64,000 bases of DNA from Chiua virens (lineage: Eukaryota > Basidiomycota > Agaricomycetes > Boletales > Boletaceae). The DNA lies in the NCBI GenBank assembly GCA_019787685.1, contig JAHNUO010000013.1, forward strand, positions 496,001 through 560,000, written 5' to 3'. The notes beneath the pieces are model-generated. The model was not told the DNA's origin and searched no databases. It saw only the letters and a list, made by a program, of their open reading frames with translations. The translations under genes were made by a program, and so were the position numbers. This document shows, piece by piece, positions 44,383-56,240 of this stretch (positions within the stretch are counted from its first letter, which is position 1; every line of letters begins with the position of its first letter).

Positions 44383-44429
44383 TGAGACCGAGGTGGAAAT
44401 AAAGGTGAGAACAAGAGTATATTAAGGTT

Positions 44430-45430
44430 CAAATCATCTAGTATTTGTCTCTTGAACCTAGGGCTCGCCATGATGTATCCTGCAGTAGGGTAGAAGCAAT
44501 AGATGTCCATATATGGTAATTCTGATGGATAAGTGGCAATGTGAATTCTTTTGGCAATGGACTGGCAAATTCTGAGGGTATTTTACAGTGGATTGTGACT
44601 ATATTGACGTGAAATCATGTAACTTTCTAAACAATCAACAAAGTGAATTCTGTGGTATATTTTCAGAAGATTTTCGCAAATTCTGAGAATTTGTCATCAA
44701 TTCCCTCCTCTTGAATTCCCTGTGTTTATGCTGTGATTATGCAGTTCTAACACTGTGGGGAGTAAACTCACTCTTAAAGAGTGACTTTGGTCCCTAAAAA
44801 CTAGTAGTTGCATGCTCTGATTACCTTGTTTACACAGTCATTCCCCCCTAATTAGTGGGTGTGAGTCCTCGAGATTTCACCTGTGTTTTCCCGACAGGTC
44901 ACCTTTGACTTTTCCTGAAGTCATGTTATTGCTAATCAACTAAGTTTAATTATGGGATTGCGACATCTTTGTCCACCAGTTTGTAATCTGTTAAGTTACT
45001 CGTCTTGTGTTCATTGGGGTGTGTGGTGAATAGCTCTTCATCAAACTCATGCAATAACTGTATAGTGTCTCTGCCTTGGCTACACAAAACATCAGGAAAG
45101 TTACAAAGTATCTACTTTATCTGCTTTGTCTGATGCAGACAAAGCAGATATCTGACTGTGTCTGACCACATCTGATTTATGAACATGTTTATGACATCAT
45201 GTCAGGCAACCACACAGACAGCACAAGTTTGTGACAGAGTTTCTCAGATGCATACAGACTGTTCAGATAGGGACAGATAGTATAATTTCAATTCAAATAC
45301 ATATAATCTTTGTATATACATATACATAAATGTCCAGTGGTACGAATAGGAACAAGCATTGAAATCTGGGGACCAAAGAGTTAGTCGACATGTATATATG
45401 AACAAGTCAGTTAGATCAACCTGCATGCAC
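44430..45430. other. No gene recognised
   Basis: AT-rich, CpG-poor sequence. A local inverted repeat around 45,120-45,150 (ATCTGCTTTGTC/GACAAAGCAGAT) is visible. No coding frame or element ends could be supported. Confidence 0.35.
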
Positions 45431-45439
45431 CAGGAACAG

Positions 45440-46760
45440 GAGCCATGAGAGGTAAACAGGCCTGAATTTGATGGCTGCCAGTTGTGACTCAGATTGTGTC
45501 AAGTCACAATTGTGGCATCTGTGGGGAGGGCATCAGTCAGCATGTCCTCTGCATTGGTCAGATGTGCACAGTGCACACACCAGGGATAGGAGCATGAGGT
45601 GTGGTGGATGGACCTGAACAGGCGATGGATGGCTACCAGTTATGACCATGGAGTTTGTTGGAGGGAGTTAGCCACCATGTCATCTTGGCCGGATTGATGT
45701 GCATGAAATCAGGAAGGTGGTGTCTGAGGAGAGGCCGCCTGGAGTCCCCCAACATATCATCGAGGTTGATCAGATTGAGGGTTGGGGTATCGGGGACTTG
45801 AGGCATTGTTGGTAGTCCTGAATGATGATGGATGGCTACTAGTAGCAGTGCCAGTGGACCTTGCAATCATGTTGAGTGTTGAGGTTGCCAGTATCTGTAG
45901 GGAAAGTTAGCCGGTGTACTAGTATCATCTGGATCAACCAGATCAACATGTGTACACACTGGGGTGGGAATGTGAGGCAGTTTTGCCAGTGAGTCTGGGT
46001 GGTCCTAAATGGTGAGGAATGGCTGGCAGTCGTGATCATATCCAGTCATGGTGGTAATGGCATCTGTGGAGAGCATGTTAGTTGATCAATGTGTTCTGCA
46101 TTGGCCAGACTGACATATATGCACTGGATGCAGGAACGCAAGGTGTGATGCCTGGACCTGAACAGTAACAGATGGCCAGAGTGATGGTAGTGTTGAGTTG
46201 CAAAGGTGGCATCTGTGGAGTGTGTTAGTGAACATATCATCTCGGTCTGAGTAGGATCGACAGTGCATGCACTGGAGGCAGGAACGCAAGGTGTGATGCC
46301 TGGACCTGAACAGTGACAGATGGCTGGAGTGATGGTAGTGTCAAGTTGCAAAGGTGGCTATCTGTGGAGAGCATGTTAGTGAACGTATCGTCTTGGTCCA
46401 AGTAGGATCGATGTGCGCACACTAGAGGCAGGAACACAAGGTGTGATGCCTGGACCTGAACAGTGATGGATGACTGGAGTGACGGTAGTATTGAGTCGCG
46501 AAGGTGGCATCTGTGGAGAGCATGTTAGCAAACATATCATCTCAGTCCGAATAGGATCGATGTGCATGCACCAGAGGCATAAATGCAAGGTGTGATGTGT
46601 GGACTTGAATGGTGATGGATGGCTGGAGTGGTGGTGGTGTTGAGTTGTGAAACTGGCATCTGTGGAGAGCATGTTAGCAAATGTGTCATTTCAGTCCAAG
46701 TTGGATCAATGTGCATGCACTGAGAGTGAGATCATGTGGTGCATGAAGTGTTGTCTGATT
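45440..46760. repeat. Degenerate tandem array, ~150 bp units
   Basis: The phrase GTGTGATGCCTGGACCTGAACAGT recurs at 46,143, 46,291, 46,441 and, altered, 46,590, giving a period of 148-150 bp. Each unit also contains GGCATCTGTGGAGAGCATGTTAG and TGTGCATGCACTGGAGGCAGGAA. Older, longer and more diverged units (about 180-215 bp) extend leftward to about 45,440. It is not coding. Confidence 0.75.
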
Positions 46761-47173
46761 CACTGGCAGAGCAGTCAGCCATCATGATCTAGAAGGTGAT
46801 CTCAAATGCATGGTGGTTGATGTACTTGTTGACATAGTATGCCTTGAAAATATCTAAGTGAATCTCTATCCTTGGGCACTAGGTCCATCGGAAGGCAATC
46901 ACTGCCATAGACAGGGATAAGATGTGCCTCCACATAGAATGGTGTGTACATGGATGACTTCTAGTGCCAGCTGGCCACCAAGATGTAAAGCATCTAGCTA
47001 TGTGGCACTACCTCTGAAAATAGGGACACATGTAAAGTCTAATTAGACAACCTCAATACTCCTTATGTTATCCATGGTTTGGTGACATTCAGCTAGTGCA
47101 CTACTTAGATGACCTACAGAACTGTGTTCAGCCAGCTAAGTCAGACTGTAAAATTATGCATGCAGGTTACCAA

Positions 47174-47909
47174 TAGTGTTTTAAGGTCCAGTTGCAGGAC
47201 TGGTCCAGGGTGGTCCCGGTCTTGGCACTTTAGAAAAAGAAGTGGTCCTGGTCTTTCAAAAATTGAGAAAAATGAAAAGACCAGTCCTGGACTGGTTGCA
47301 ATCGGCCTTTTTGGAAGACCGGTATTGGCCCCGAATCCCCCCATTCGGGCCTACTTTCCATAATTTTTGCAGTATTGTAGGTAATTATGTGGAATTTCTA
47401 CAATCAAAATAGAGTTTGTACCCCCTAAATATGACATCCAACCCGGAAATGGCTATAGCTCGGCCATTTATGAACCGACTCTCACGATTATTGGACACAC
47501 AGCACGCCAGTGGTCTATTCTACATTACATATGCTGATGACAAAGCGTGAATCGTGCGAAGATACCCATCTCGGTTGTGATCTCTATTGCAGATGAGCAG
47601 ATAACCCCTGTAGATAACATGTGATGCGAAAATGATGATATATCGGTCATTTCTGGGCCGATTCCCACGAACATTGAACTCCCAGAACGGCACGAATCTA
47701 ATCTAAATTCTGTGCACTGATGACTAAGCCGGTCTGTGCGAAAGCCCGGTCTGAACCGGTCCTAAAAAAGTTGTTAAAGTTGTTAGGACCGGTTTTTTGC
47801 GGTTTTGGTCCGGTCCTACCGCTTTTGGAAGCTTACTAAGACCAGTGTTGGTCCAGTTACCTCATTTGGACCAGTGGAAAACCGGACCGGACCGGACTTT
47901 AAAATACTA
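47174..47909. mobile_element. hAT-like non-autonomous element, longer relative (736 bp)
   Basis: Ends TAGTGTTTTAAGGTCC and GGACTTTAAAATACTA, the same terminal motif as the 536 bp elements. Its interior is denser in GGACCGG/CCGGTCC and keeps CpG, so it looks younger. I do not see a matching 8 bp duplication (GTTACCAA versus CCTGAAAT). Confidence 0.6.
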
Positions 47910-47934
47910 CCTGAAATAAATGCCATGAATGTCC

Positions 47935-48127
47935 CAAAACCCAGGAAAATGGAGGCCAGGATGACCTGGAGAAGTTTGATGAGTGGTTGAACCAATTACT
48001 CAAATACTTTCAAACCTTCAAGATCACAGGGCTGGACTGTGACACAGACCATGTCTTATACACAGGCCTGTACCTGGAGGGAATTGCATCCCAATGGTAT
48101 GATCAGGAAGTTGAATCCCTGGATCTA
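47935..48127 (+). pseudogene. gag: Gypsy gag fragment
   Basis: One plus-strand frame reads DDLEKFDEWLNQLLKYFQTF, then DHVLYTGLYLEGIASQWYDQ, the conserved capsid core of basidiomycete Ty3/Gypsy gag. It is truncated on both sides by hAT-like sequence (47,174-47,909 and from 48,127). Confidence 0.7.
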
Positions 48128-48750
48128 GTGTTTTAAAGTCCCCGGTGTAGGTAATAAATCCCGGCTGTAGTGCAATACTCAGGGGGATTGAAAGAAATAG
48201 AAAGAGGGTGAAGGAATGTGATTCCGTTTGACCCAGGGACAACACTGAGTTGGTGAACGACAAATAATGGTTTTTGAGTAGTCCAAGATGAATCTGGGGC
48301 GAATCTGGATTAAAACGGATAGAAAGGCGGACACGGCAGTCCGATCCGGATTGAGAAAATACAAGGAGAGCGAGAGAAAACGAATGTTGACCGAAAACGA
48401 TGTGAGACAGATGCACACGGGCAAAAGCTGCTGTATTTTTGTCAATACAGTGAATTTATAGTCCTTGGGAATACCCTCAGACTTGTCCTAAGTAAGGATA
48501 ATGATAAAAGAAGAAGGTTTTCGTACAGTATAAAGTTCAAGAGGCACCCGAATGTCCCTGCAAGGGCTGCGTGACATGGTCTAGCCAATGCTAAGTATGA
48601 ATAAGGAGCATCAAATCCAGTCTTCGAGATTTGGCCTCACTCTGCAACTGCAACTGAAACTGAGCATGACTGGTTGCATTTGGTTGTGTATATGGTTGCA
48701 ACTGGTTGTGACCCATTGTGCAATGAACTGGTCACCAACTTGTGCATGAC
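48127..48750. repeat. hAT-like element start with nested truncated LTR-X (copy 5)
   Basis: TAGTGTTTTAAAGTCC at 48,127 begins another hAT-like element. At about 48,146 LTR-X sequence starts (TGTAGGTAATAAATCCCGGC, inverse orientation) and runs to about 48,600, where it is cut short. Sequence resembling the hAT-like interior (GGTTGCAACTGGTTGTGACC) resumes and is then interrupted by LTR-Y copy 4. Confidence 0.6.
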
Positions 48751-48753
48751 TAG

Positions 48754-49470
48754 TGTAGAATACGAAAAGAATAGGTGATATGAAGAAAGGTGGGGCGATA
48801 AGTTCATCCCAAGGGGGGTTGTATTTGAAGGAATGAAGGGTTCGGGTTTGTCTAAGAGTCCTAGAGGCTGCTGAACGATCTGGAATGAAAAGTGGTCAAT
48901 GTAAAAGTATCCGGGTGGAGTCAAGGCAATGAGAGTATTGATTCGAGTAGATGAGACACAGAGGAACAATAGGACGAGGTAAAAGAAAAACTATCCAGCT
49001 CACTCACACATGGGAGAGTAAACAGGAGACATCCTGAATGCAGAAAGATGATATTTTTGTGTTAAAACATGGTTTTATAGTCCTGGGCATAACCCAGGAC
49101 TGTTAAAGGTAATCCGACCCTAAGTAAGTGTACAGGATTGATGTAGGGTGAGTATGCTAAGAAGGAGTGTCAAACCTTGTAGATGACAAAGAAAGAAAAA
49201 GTGTTAGGATAGTAATGACCTTAATAAGGCCAAATTGAATAGAACAAGTCAAATTGGATGAAGCAGAATACATACAATGAAACTGGATTGGATCGCATTG
49301 ACTCGGATTGGACTCAGATTGGATTTGGATGGATTTGGATGATCTGTAAATGCTAGGAATGAAACTGGGCTGGCACGAAGTTGATGGTGGATGAGATGGG
49401 AGGTGATAGGACATGATGAAGAGTGAGGAAAAGGGTATCCTACAACTGTAGGGAGTATCTAACTCCTACA
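48754..49470. mobile_element. LTR-Y copy 4 (717 bp)
   Basis: Ends TGTAGAATACG and CTAACTCCTACA. The flanks CTAG and CCGG could be a 4 bp duplication altered by CpG transitions. It lies inside hAT-like sequence that continues as CCGGTCAGGACTGGTTGGG on the right. Confidence 0.75.
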
Positions 49471-49474
49471 CCGG

Positions 49475-50046
49475 TCAGGACTGGTTGGGTAACTAACTTT
49501 TAATGAGTACGTAGTATGTAGTGCTGTATACAACATGGCCTCTTGCATAAAAATGTGAAACAGGATTATAAATGAAAAAGAAAAAACCTCCTTCCAGACC
49601 TCCTTTCTTCATGTCTAACCAGGTCTGAAAGTCTGGATGTGAATGGCGACCAACTGAAAAAGCCATGTTAGTTTCCTTGGGGCCTTCACCATGGTCAAGG
49701 AAAGTAGTGAAGCCACAGCCACCAAGAACACCAAAACTAACTTCGAGGAGGACCGCAAGAAAGTAGAAACACTCCATAGGTGTCAGCTAGGGCCTGAGGC
49801 TGAGCCTGGGAGATTAGAATCAGTTGAGGGAGGTGCGGGAGCATTGAACATGCAAGACTTACCATCAAGAAAGTGTCCATGTGTGTGTCTAGCATGAAGA
49901 TCTTCTCGTTGTTCCTCTGTTGCTTTGAGTCGTTGCTCCTTATTCACTAGCCAACATTCTCTGGCCAATTCTGATTCTTCCAGGCCCATCCATCATGCCA
50001 CTTGTTCTCATCAAGCTTCCAGTCACCAGTCATTATTCTTACCATT
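49475..50046. other. Unresolved repeat-derived stretch
   Basis: It contains the end of hAT-like sequence, then a minus frame (ESELARECWLVNKEQRLKAT, EEQREDLHARHTHGH) that looks like a basic coiled-coil fragment. No family is recognised. Confidence 0.3.
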
Positions 50047-50050
50047 CCAC

Positions 50051-50708
50051 TGAAGGTAATAAATCCCGGCTGTAGTGAAATACTCAGGGGGATTGAAAGA
50101 ATGAAAAGAGGGTGAAGGAAATGCAATTCCGTTTGACCCAGGGACAACACTGAGTTGGTGAATGATGAGAAATAAGTTCCAAGTAGTCTGAGATGAATCT
50201 GGGGCAAATCCAGATTAAAATGGATGGAAAAACAGATACAGCAGTCCAAATCCAGATTGATAAAATACTAAGGAGAGCAAGAGAAAATGAACATCAACTG
50301 AAAATGATGTGAGACAGATGCGCACGGGCAAAAGCTCCGTGTATTTTGTCAATACAGTGAGTTTTATAGTCTTCGGGAATACCCTCAGACTTGTCCTAAG
50401 TAAGGATAATAATACAAAGAAGGTTTTCATATCATATAAAGTTCAAGGGGCACCCGAATGTCCCTGCAAGGGCTGCATGACATTGTCTAGGCCTATGCTA
50501 AGTATGAATAAGGAAAAAGAAAACAAAAGAAAGAAATCCTGAGCAATACGAGTGTGGGTACAGCAATCCAGATGAGTTTGCGCATACAATCAAGCAAATA
50601 ATGGCAGGTTTGAGTGGACCGATGGTTCAGATTCAGATTCAGATTCAGATGATGATAGCGAGTGGTGGGAATGTGCTTTATGAGCACAAGGAATATCTAT
50701 TCCTTACA
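50051..50708 (-). repeat. LTR-X copy 4 (658 bp)
   Basis: Inverse orientation: TGAAGGTAATAAATCCCGGC to ATTCCTTACA. It carries the family landmarks (CCCTGCAAGGG, ACCCAGGGACAACACTGAGT). A GATTCA run of three units lies at about 50,627-50,648. CpG decay is moderate. Confidence 0.8.
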
Positions 50709-51980
50709 CTGTAATCTCCAAACCTAATGAGGTTCTTGGCAGTGATGAGGAGGTCGTGGAGTTGATGTCTAGGGCATCGAGTGTTGTTACATGAGACAAT
50801 AACAACAATGGGAGCTCACCAGATGAACACAGTGATGGTGATGGAGTGAAACCTGTGAAGAAGGAACATGCACAAGATATTCTTACCATTTTCTCTGACC
50901 TCTGCAAGGTCAAATTCTGCCACTCCAACAGAGCAATTGAGGTTCTGAAGGGATGCTGGTGTAATGTTTGCAAGTAAGTAGAACATCAATTCACAATGGA
51001 CAGACTGGTATAGGGAATAGGTATTCCCTGTGCTCGCATAGCATGTTTCTGCACCCTGTCGTCACCTGATCCTGATTCTGATCTGTCTGCTTGTGTGAAC
51101 TCATCTGTATTGCTGTATCCGCGCTCATTTTGTCGTGGACTCTTTTGTTTTACTTTTATTACTTCTTCTTCATACTTAGCATTGGCTAGACCACGTCATG
51201 CAGCCCTTGCAGGGACATTCGGGTGCCTCTTGAACTTTATACCATATGAAAACCTGCTTTTTTTTACTATCCTTAAGTAGGACGAGTCTGAGGGTATTCC
51301 TGAGGACTATAAAATTCAGTGTATTGACAAAATACAGTAGCTTTGCCTGTGTGCATCTGTCTCACATTGTTTTCGGTCGACATTTGTTTTCTCTCACTCT
51401 CCTCATATTTTCTTGATCCGGATCGGACTGCCACGTCCGCTTTTCTATCTGTTTTAATCTGGATTTGCCCCAGATTCATCTCAGACTACTCAAAACCCAT
51501 TTCTCGTCATTCACCAACTCAGCGTTGTCCCTGGGTCGAATGGAATTGCATTCCTTCACCCTCTTTTCTTTCTTTCAATCCCCCTGAGTATTGCACTACA
51601 GCCAGGATCAATTACCTTCACCGGCACTCACGATTAGCAAAGAGATGATGAGGCATTTGTCAAGAAACAAGAGAAATGCAAGGCATTTCACCTTGGTTCC
51701 AACTTATTGTGTCGACAACACATCCATGGGCACTACCAGTTGTACAAGGAATGATGTGCAGAGCAGAACTTGGAGGAGCATCACCATGTGCTACCATGGG
51801 AGATTCTGAGGGAAAAAGCAAAGTTAGAAAAGGGGAAGAAGGGGAGGGACAATGGACACTTGATGGGGTGTTCATGAAGTCCAATCGCACTGGCAAGGAG
51901 TTCTCCAGGGAGGGTGTGTTGAAAACAATGGCTGAATTTGTAGTGTGTGATGACCATGATCTGAGTATCCTGGTATGAGG
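50709..51980 (+). pseudogene. hAT-type transposase N-terminal remnants split by LTR-X
   Basis: Before the LTR: KKEHAQDILTIFSDLCKVKF and AIEVLKGCWCNVCK (BED-like cysteine region). After it: GQWTLDGVFMKSNRTGKEF, then LKTMAEFVVCDDHDLSIL, the typical start of fungal hAT transposases just before the catalytic domain. Stops interrupt both parts. This could be kin of the source of the 536 bp elements, but no terminal repeats connect them. Confidence 0.45.
51009..51620 (+). repeat. LTR-X copy 3 (612 bp)
   Basis: TATAGGGAATAGGTATTCCC (TG start decayed to TA) to ATTACCTTCA, flanked by CTGG and CCGG, a 4 bp duplication with one transition. It is inserted between two parts of the hAT-like transposase. 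Confidence 0.85.
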
Positions 51981-51984
51981 GCAA

Positions 51985-52715
51985 CAGGTGAATCAATTCT
52001 TGATATCAGGATGACTTCGTGCTCTAGGAAGAGATCTGCATATGTGACATAAATACCAAGGGTAGAAGCACTGGTAGACATTTGGTAAGTGTTTGTGACA
52101 AGCAAATGAAAACACACTAGAGATGCCAAGAAAACAAAGGTATTTCATCATTTGAAACAACCCATTGTATCACATCACATACTTGTGGTATCTTATTTGA
52201 TATTCCAACTACAAAGAGAGCAATAACTTGAACAGGCAAGCAAGTTGTACCGTCTGAGATAAAGGCCAAGGAGTTTGCTTGTGTTCATCAGTTCATTGTG
52301 CTCCCATAGCAAATGCCATCCTTGTGAATGTAGGAGAGTGTGTGTGCAACCTTGTCGGAAATGAATGGCGTTCCATTGCTAAGGGTAAGGTCATTAATTA
52401 TGTTAAGGTCAGGCCAAAGGTTAAAGAGGAAAGGGTAGAAGATCCCCAGAGATCCGTAATCCCGTAGGTTGATGAATTTTGCTTGTCATAAGGGAAGTCA
52501 AACATTATCTGACAAAGAGTCAGCGTTGTCATGGTCATCATGGACCCTAGCAGGACATTACCGTGTGCTGCTTCACTCCGATACATGGGAATTTGTGTCA
52601 TGAATGCACTTCACTTGGTTTCTTGGGACTTGATAACACATTTGAGCACTCAATGTTCAAAAGGATGCACATTCTGTGGGAGAGATGTGAGGTATTTGTA
52701 AATGAGATGGGTTTG
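51985..52715. other. No gene recognised
   Basis: Short frames only. A plus frame at 52,279-52,467 (CNLVGNEWRSIAKGKVINYV) may be transposon-derived. No repeat ends seen. Confidence 0.3.
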
Positions 52716-52721
52716 AATCTA

Positions 52722-53320
52722 CTGTAGTATTTCACTCAATTTTGTCAGTCACATGTCACATCAGCTGGGAATGACGAAATTTTTGGTTCCTATCACGCCT
52801 AATTTTGTGTCACAAGCCTGACTGACGAAAACGTCCAGTGAATCAATTATACAGCATTAAATCAATTAAACCACAATTTAACTAAATTCCATATACCAAG
52901 GGTAACAAACGGTAAGGAGCAAGTCTGAACTTTTTGGTCAACAACGAGAGTAACTATGAAGTAAGTGCTACTGTAATTAGTCATCAAGACTCAACCAAAA
53001 ACTGTGGGAATAGCATGTGTTAGCCATGTGTTTACGTTTCCCATGCCCAAGTCCTCCTTCCACCTCCCTTGCAATCACTTCATCTCCACTGAAATCGAAT
53101 GACTCAGCCTCTCCAGTGGCCAGGCATAGTGAGGGGACTGGGCATCAATAGATCAGGCATTTTGAACAAGATAGATTCCCTGTGCTACAGTGTTCAGTTG
53201 AATTTTTCATTTCATTCTACTGACTAGGTTACCACTTTGTCTCAAATCTATGGTTTATGAAAAATTTGGTCAAGGTTGTCGCATGTCACACCCCCTGACG
53301 AATTGAGTGAAATACTACAG
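52722..53320. mobile_element. MITE with TA target duplication (599 bp)
   Basis: Ends CTGTAGTATTTCACTCAAT and ATTGAGTGAAATACTACAG, flanked by TA. Further inward the inverted symmetry continues (TGTCAG.CACATGTCAC against CATGTCAC.CCTGACG). No transposase inside. TA flanks suggest Tc1/mariner-type mobilisation. It interrupts the CACTA-like fragment described next. Confidence 0.7.
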
Positions 53321-53324
53321 TAGT

Positions 53325-53715
53325 TCCCCATCAGTGTCAGCTCCATATGACCACCGTCATGACCATTAAGCTTGACACACATCCCATTGAACCACTTGAA
53401 GGCAAAAAGCCACCAGGAGTATACAGGTCTAAACTTTTGGATCATTGAGGTGATATGCATAGAAGCATGGTGATTAATTGTGAGGTGGATATTCAACTGA
53501 AGGCAATGTTGACAATATGGTGAGAGAAAGGTCTGGCCTGTTTGTGCCTGAGACATTGAGATCTGGTGGGAAGAGAGGATCTGGATGCCAGCACAAAGAA
53601 GGAGGATAGCTTCATATAATGACCAACAGTTATGGGATGAGTCCGGTGGTGTTGTGTTTGGGGGCAAAGGTAACTCCATTTCTGGAAGATGATCAGTTCC
53701 ACCCTTGGCAGCACA
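53325..53715 (-). pseudogene. CACTA/Plavaka-like transposase fragment
   Basis: Minus frame with NCWSLYEAILLLCAGIQIL, LTINHHASMHITSMIQKF and RPVYSWWLFAFKWFNG. The HxxMH...FGPVYxWWxFAFERxNG signature is the C-terminal region of basidiomycete CACTA-type (tnp2/Plavaka) transposases. Reading stops at the MITE boundary (MGNY) and plausibly resumes beyond it near 52,720. Confidence 0.5.
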
Positions 53716-53867
53716 TTTTCAAGGCACTCTCTCCCTCTTAGGCCACCTTCCTAAGTTGATGATATCTATCCTTACTGGTCATTTCTCTCCTAGATAGACA
53801 TACTGTAGTCCAAATATACCAATGACATTGTCCCGAGCCTTATCCGAAGTCCTCTCCAGAGCATTGC

Positions 53868-53980
53868 GAGCATTCTGGTGATTGTCCAGAACATTTTCGG
53901 ATTCTTCTCACAAGCCTCATGAACATTCTGGTGATTGTCCAGAACACCTTCAGACCCCTCTCACAAGCCTCGTGAACATC
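53868..53980. repeat. Two-unit tandem repeat, 53 bp period
   Basis: CATTCTGGTGATTGTCCAGAACA and CTCACAAGCCTC.TGAACAT each occur twice, 53 bp apart. Confidence 0.7.
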
Positions 53981-54640
53981 TCAATGACTTCCTGGCAGCA
54001 TCTCCACATGCACTCAAGAGTGAGTGCCAGTGTGCTTGGGCTAGGCATGCGCTGCATGTCTTTGCTTTCAGGAGTACCACCCAACATGTAATTTTCTGAG
54101 TTTCCGATTCATTTTCCATCCTCCAAGTCATGTGTTACAGTCTCACACCGATTGTGATCTTACTTAGTCAGCAACAGAGGTGCAGTCAAACAGAACCAAG
54201 CCATTTTGGAAAGTGAAAATGACACAAGTGTATTTGGAGACTACTTGCCATCCACTGTCCTACACCTCTTTCCGCGACTGTGACTAGGCCCTAGCGATCA
54301 TTGGCAAATATATCTCCCTTGAGACATGGCATGGCCTTCTTGTTTGACTCTGAGGCTATGAAGTCATGAAGTGTCTTGGAATTGAAAGATCAAACAAATC
54401 ACTTACATGTAGTGTCCTGTTGGATGTGGTTGTGCCTGTGTCTGTCTCTGACTGATCATGATATGTAGTCAGACTTTGGACAATTTAGAATAGTACAAAA
54501 GAATCACTTACGTGCATTTCTGTATTGTTGGTAGCTTGCATGTCAGTCTCAGCTTCATGCACAATACCATCTTTGGTATTATTCACAGGCTCTAAGTTGC
54601 CATTGTATGCCAAGGTTATCCTGAACAACTGGTCACCAGG
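53981..54640. other. No gene recognised
   Basis: Repeat-derived, CpG-poor sequence. A minus frame ends in QATNNTEMHVSDSFVLF near 54,485, of unknown origin. Confidence 0.3.
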
Positions 54641-54646
54641 CCACAG

Positions 54647-55258
54647 TGTAGGGAATAGGTATTCCCTGTGCTCACATAGCACTTTTCCACATCCCATCAT
54701 CACCTGATCCTGATCCTGATCTGTCTGCTTGTGCAAATTCATCCAGATTGAGGTATCCACACTCATTTTGCCTTGAACTCTTTTATTTTATTTTTATTGC
54801 TCCTTATTTATACCTAGAATTGGCTAGACCATGTCATGCAGCCCTGGCAGGGACATTTGGGTGCCCCTCAAACTTTATACCATATGAAAACCTTCTTTTA
54901 TCATTATCCTTACTTAGGACAAGTCTGAGGGTATTCCCAAGGACTATAAAACTCACTGTATTGACAAAATACAGGAGCTTTTGCCCATGTGCATCTGTCT
55001 CGCATTGTTTTCGGTCAACATTCATTTTCTCTTGCTCTCCTCATATTTTCTTGATCCAGATTTGGACTGCTGTGTCCACCTTTCTATCCATTTTAATCTG
55101 GAATCACCTTGGATTCATCTCAGACTACTCAAAAACCATTTCTCATCATTCACCAACTCAGTGTTGTCCCTGGGTCGAACAGAATTGCATTCCTTCACCC
55201 TATTTTCTTTCTTTCAATCCCCTGAGTATTGCACTACAGCCAGGATTTATTACCTTCA
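54647..55258 (+). repeat. LTR-X copy 2 (612 bp)
   Basis: TGTAGGGAATAGGTATTCCC to TTACCTTCA. The family's two terminal hairpins are present (GGGAATAGGTATTCCC and GTGCTCACATAGCAC). I see no convincing 4 bp duplication. Long frames through it on plus are not genes. Confidence 0.85.
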
Positions 55259-55925
55259 GTGGTGCATGTGTAACAATCAACTGAAAAGTCTGATCACCCA
55301 TTTAGCAACTTGCAAGCAGTGCAGAGTCTCAACGATCTCAATGGCAGTGACTTACTACTTCAGCATCGCTGTTGTGATGAAAACCGACATTAAAGCCTTG
55401 CAGGCAAACTGCTGGAGGGATAGAGAGCCAGAGGAATTGGGGTGGCCTATCACCGTCAGGTGGAGGAGAGGCTGGCATAGGGAAGGTTTGGCAGGTGGTG
55501 GAAATTTGATGCTGAGGAGTTTTTGTGTGGGACATGGGTAGTGATATATGAGTGCTTCAAAGCCTGAGGTAGAGGGATCATAAATGACATCAACAAACGT
55601 TCTGGTCGGAGCCCCTGATGACTGCAATGTGTTCAATTTGAAGCTAGGTTGAGGACTTCAGTGTAACTAAAGAGAAGTGTGCCTCATCATGGGATTTTGT
55701 TGGAAGTCCTTGCGAGCCAGATCTTCATTATTCAATTGCTTTGATCATAGCTTACTTTCAACCACTGTTCAATCTTGCAAATCAGATTGCATGAATGCTT
55801 CAATATTAGCTCACTTCCAACCACTGTGACCATTTGACTTGCACTCACTCCTGTTCAAACTACCATCACTCAGGCTGCCGTCACACCTCCCAACCATGCC
55901 CTATTTGCGGCCACCACCAGCACTA
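55259..55925. other. Short transposon-like frames, not resolved
   Basis: Directly after the LTR a plus frame reads MCNNQLKSLITHLATCKQCR, which could be a BED-type zinc finger of a hAT relic. The minus strand has a Pro-rich frame (55,338-55,535). No further support. Confidence 0.3.
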
Positions 55926-55927
55926 CA

Positions 55928-56240
55928 GTGCATTCCACTGTTGCAGTTGAGATTGGTGATGCTCTTACCACTTATCCCCACCTTCCCACTTTGTCCATTA
56001 CTGTTGGTGGTAAAGTCTGCTACCAGCAGACTTACTGTGGATTTCACTTCAATATCCCAAGGGCTGGCTCTGTGGGCCCTTTCTATGTTGTGACATGTGG
56101 CAAGCGGGTTGGCGCCTTCTCCACTTGGTAATTACTCAGGCTCTATACCAATAGTTTCGTGATGGGTATCAGCCATGCATGCTACACTCACATGCTCAAT
56201 GCTATTGATCTCAGTGAGGCAGAGTATTCTCTGTAACAAC
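55928..56240 (+). pseudogene. Ribonuclease H1 N-terminal / viroplasmin-like domain fragment
   Basis: The frame reads VGPFYVVTCGKRVGAFSTW and, after a stop and shift, GISHACYTHMLNAIDLSEAE. The YVVxxGRxxGIFxxW pattern followed by a second short helix matches the small hybrid-binding domain found at RNase H1 N-termini and in many basidiomycete mobile-element proteins. Assignment is by motif only. Confidence 0.4.

Noticed and set aside
47174..47909. 8 bp target duplication for the 736 bp hAT-like element
   Set aside because: Flanks GTTACCAA and CCTGAAAT do not match even allowing transitions; ends kept, duplication not claimed.
53859..53990. Possible CRISPR-like direct repeats
   Set aside because: Only two imperfect 53 bp units in a eukaryotic repeat region; simple tandem duplication.
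54748..55541. Two overlapping + frames of ~180 codons
   Set aside because: Pass through LTR-X copy 2; equivalents appear in each LTR-X copy and are interrupted differently, so not genes.
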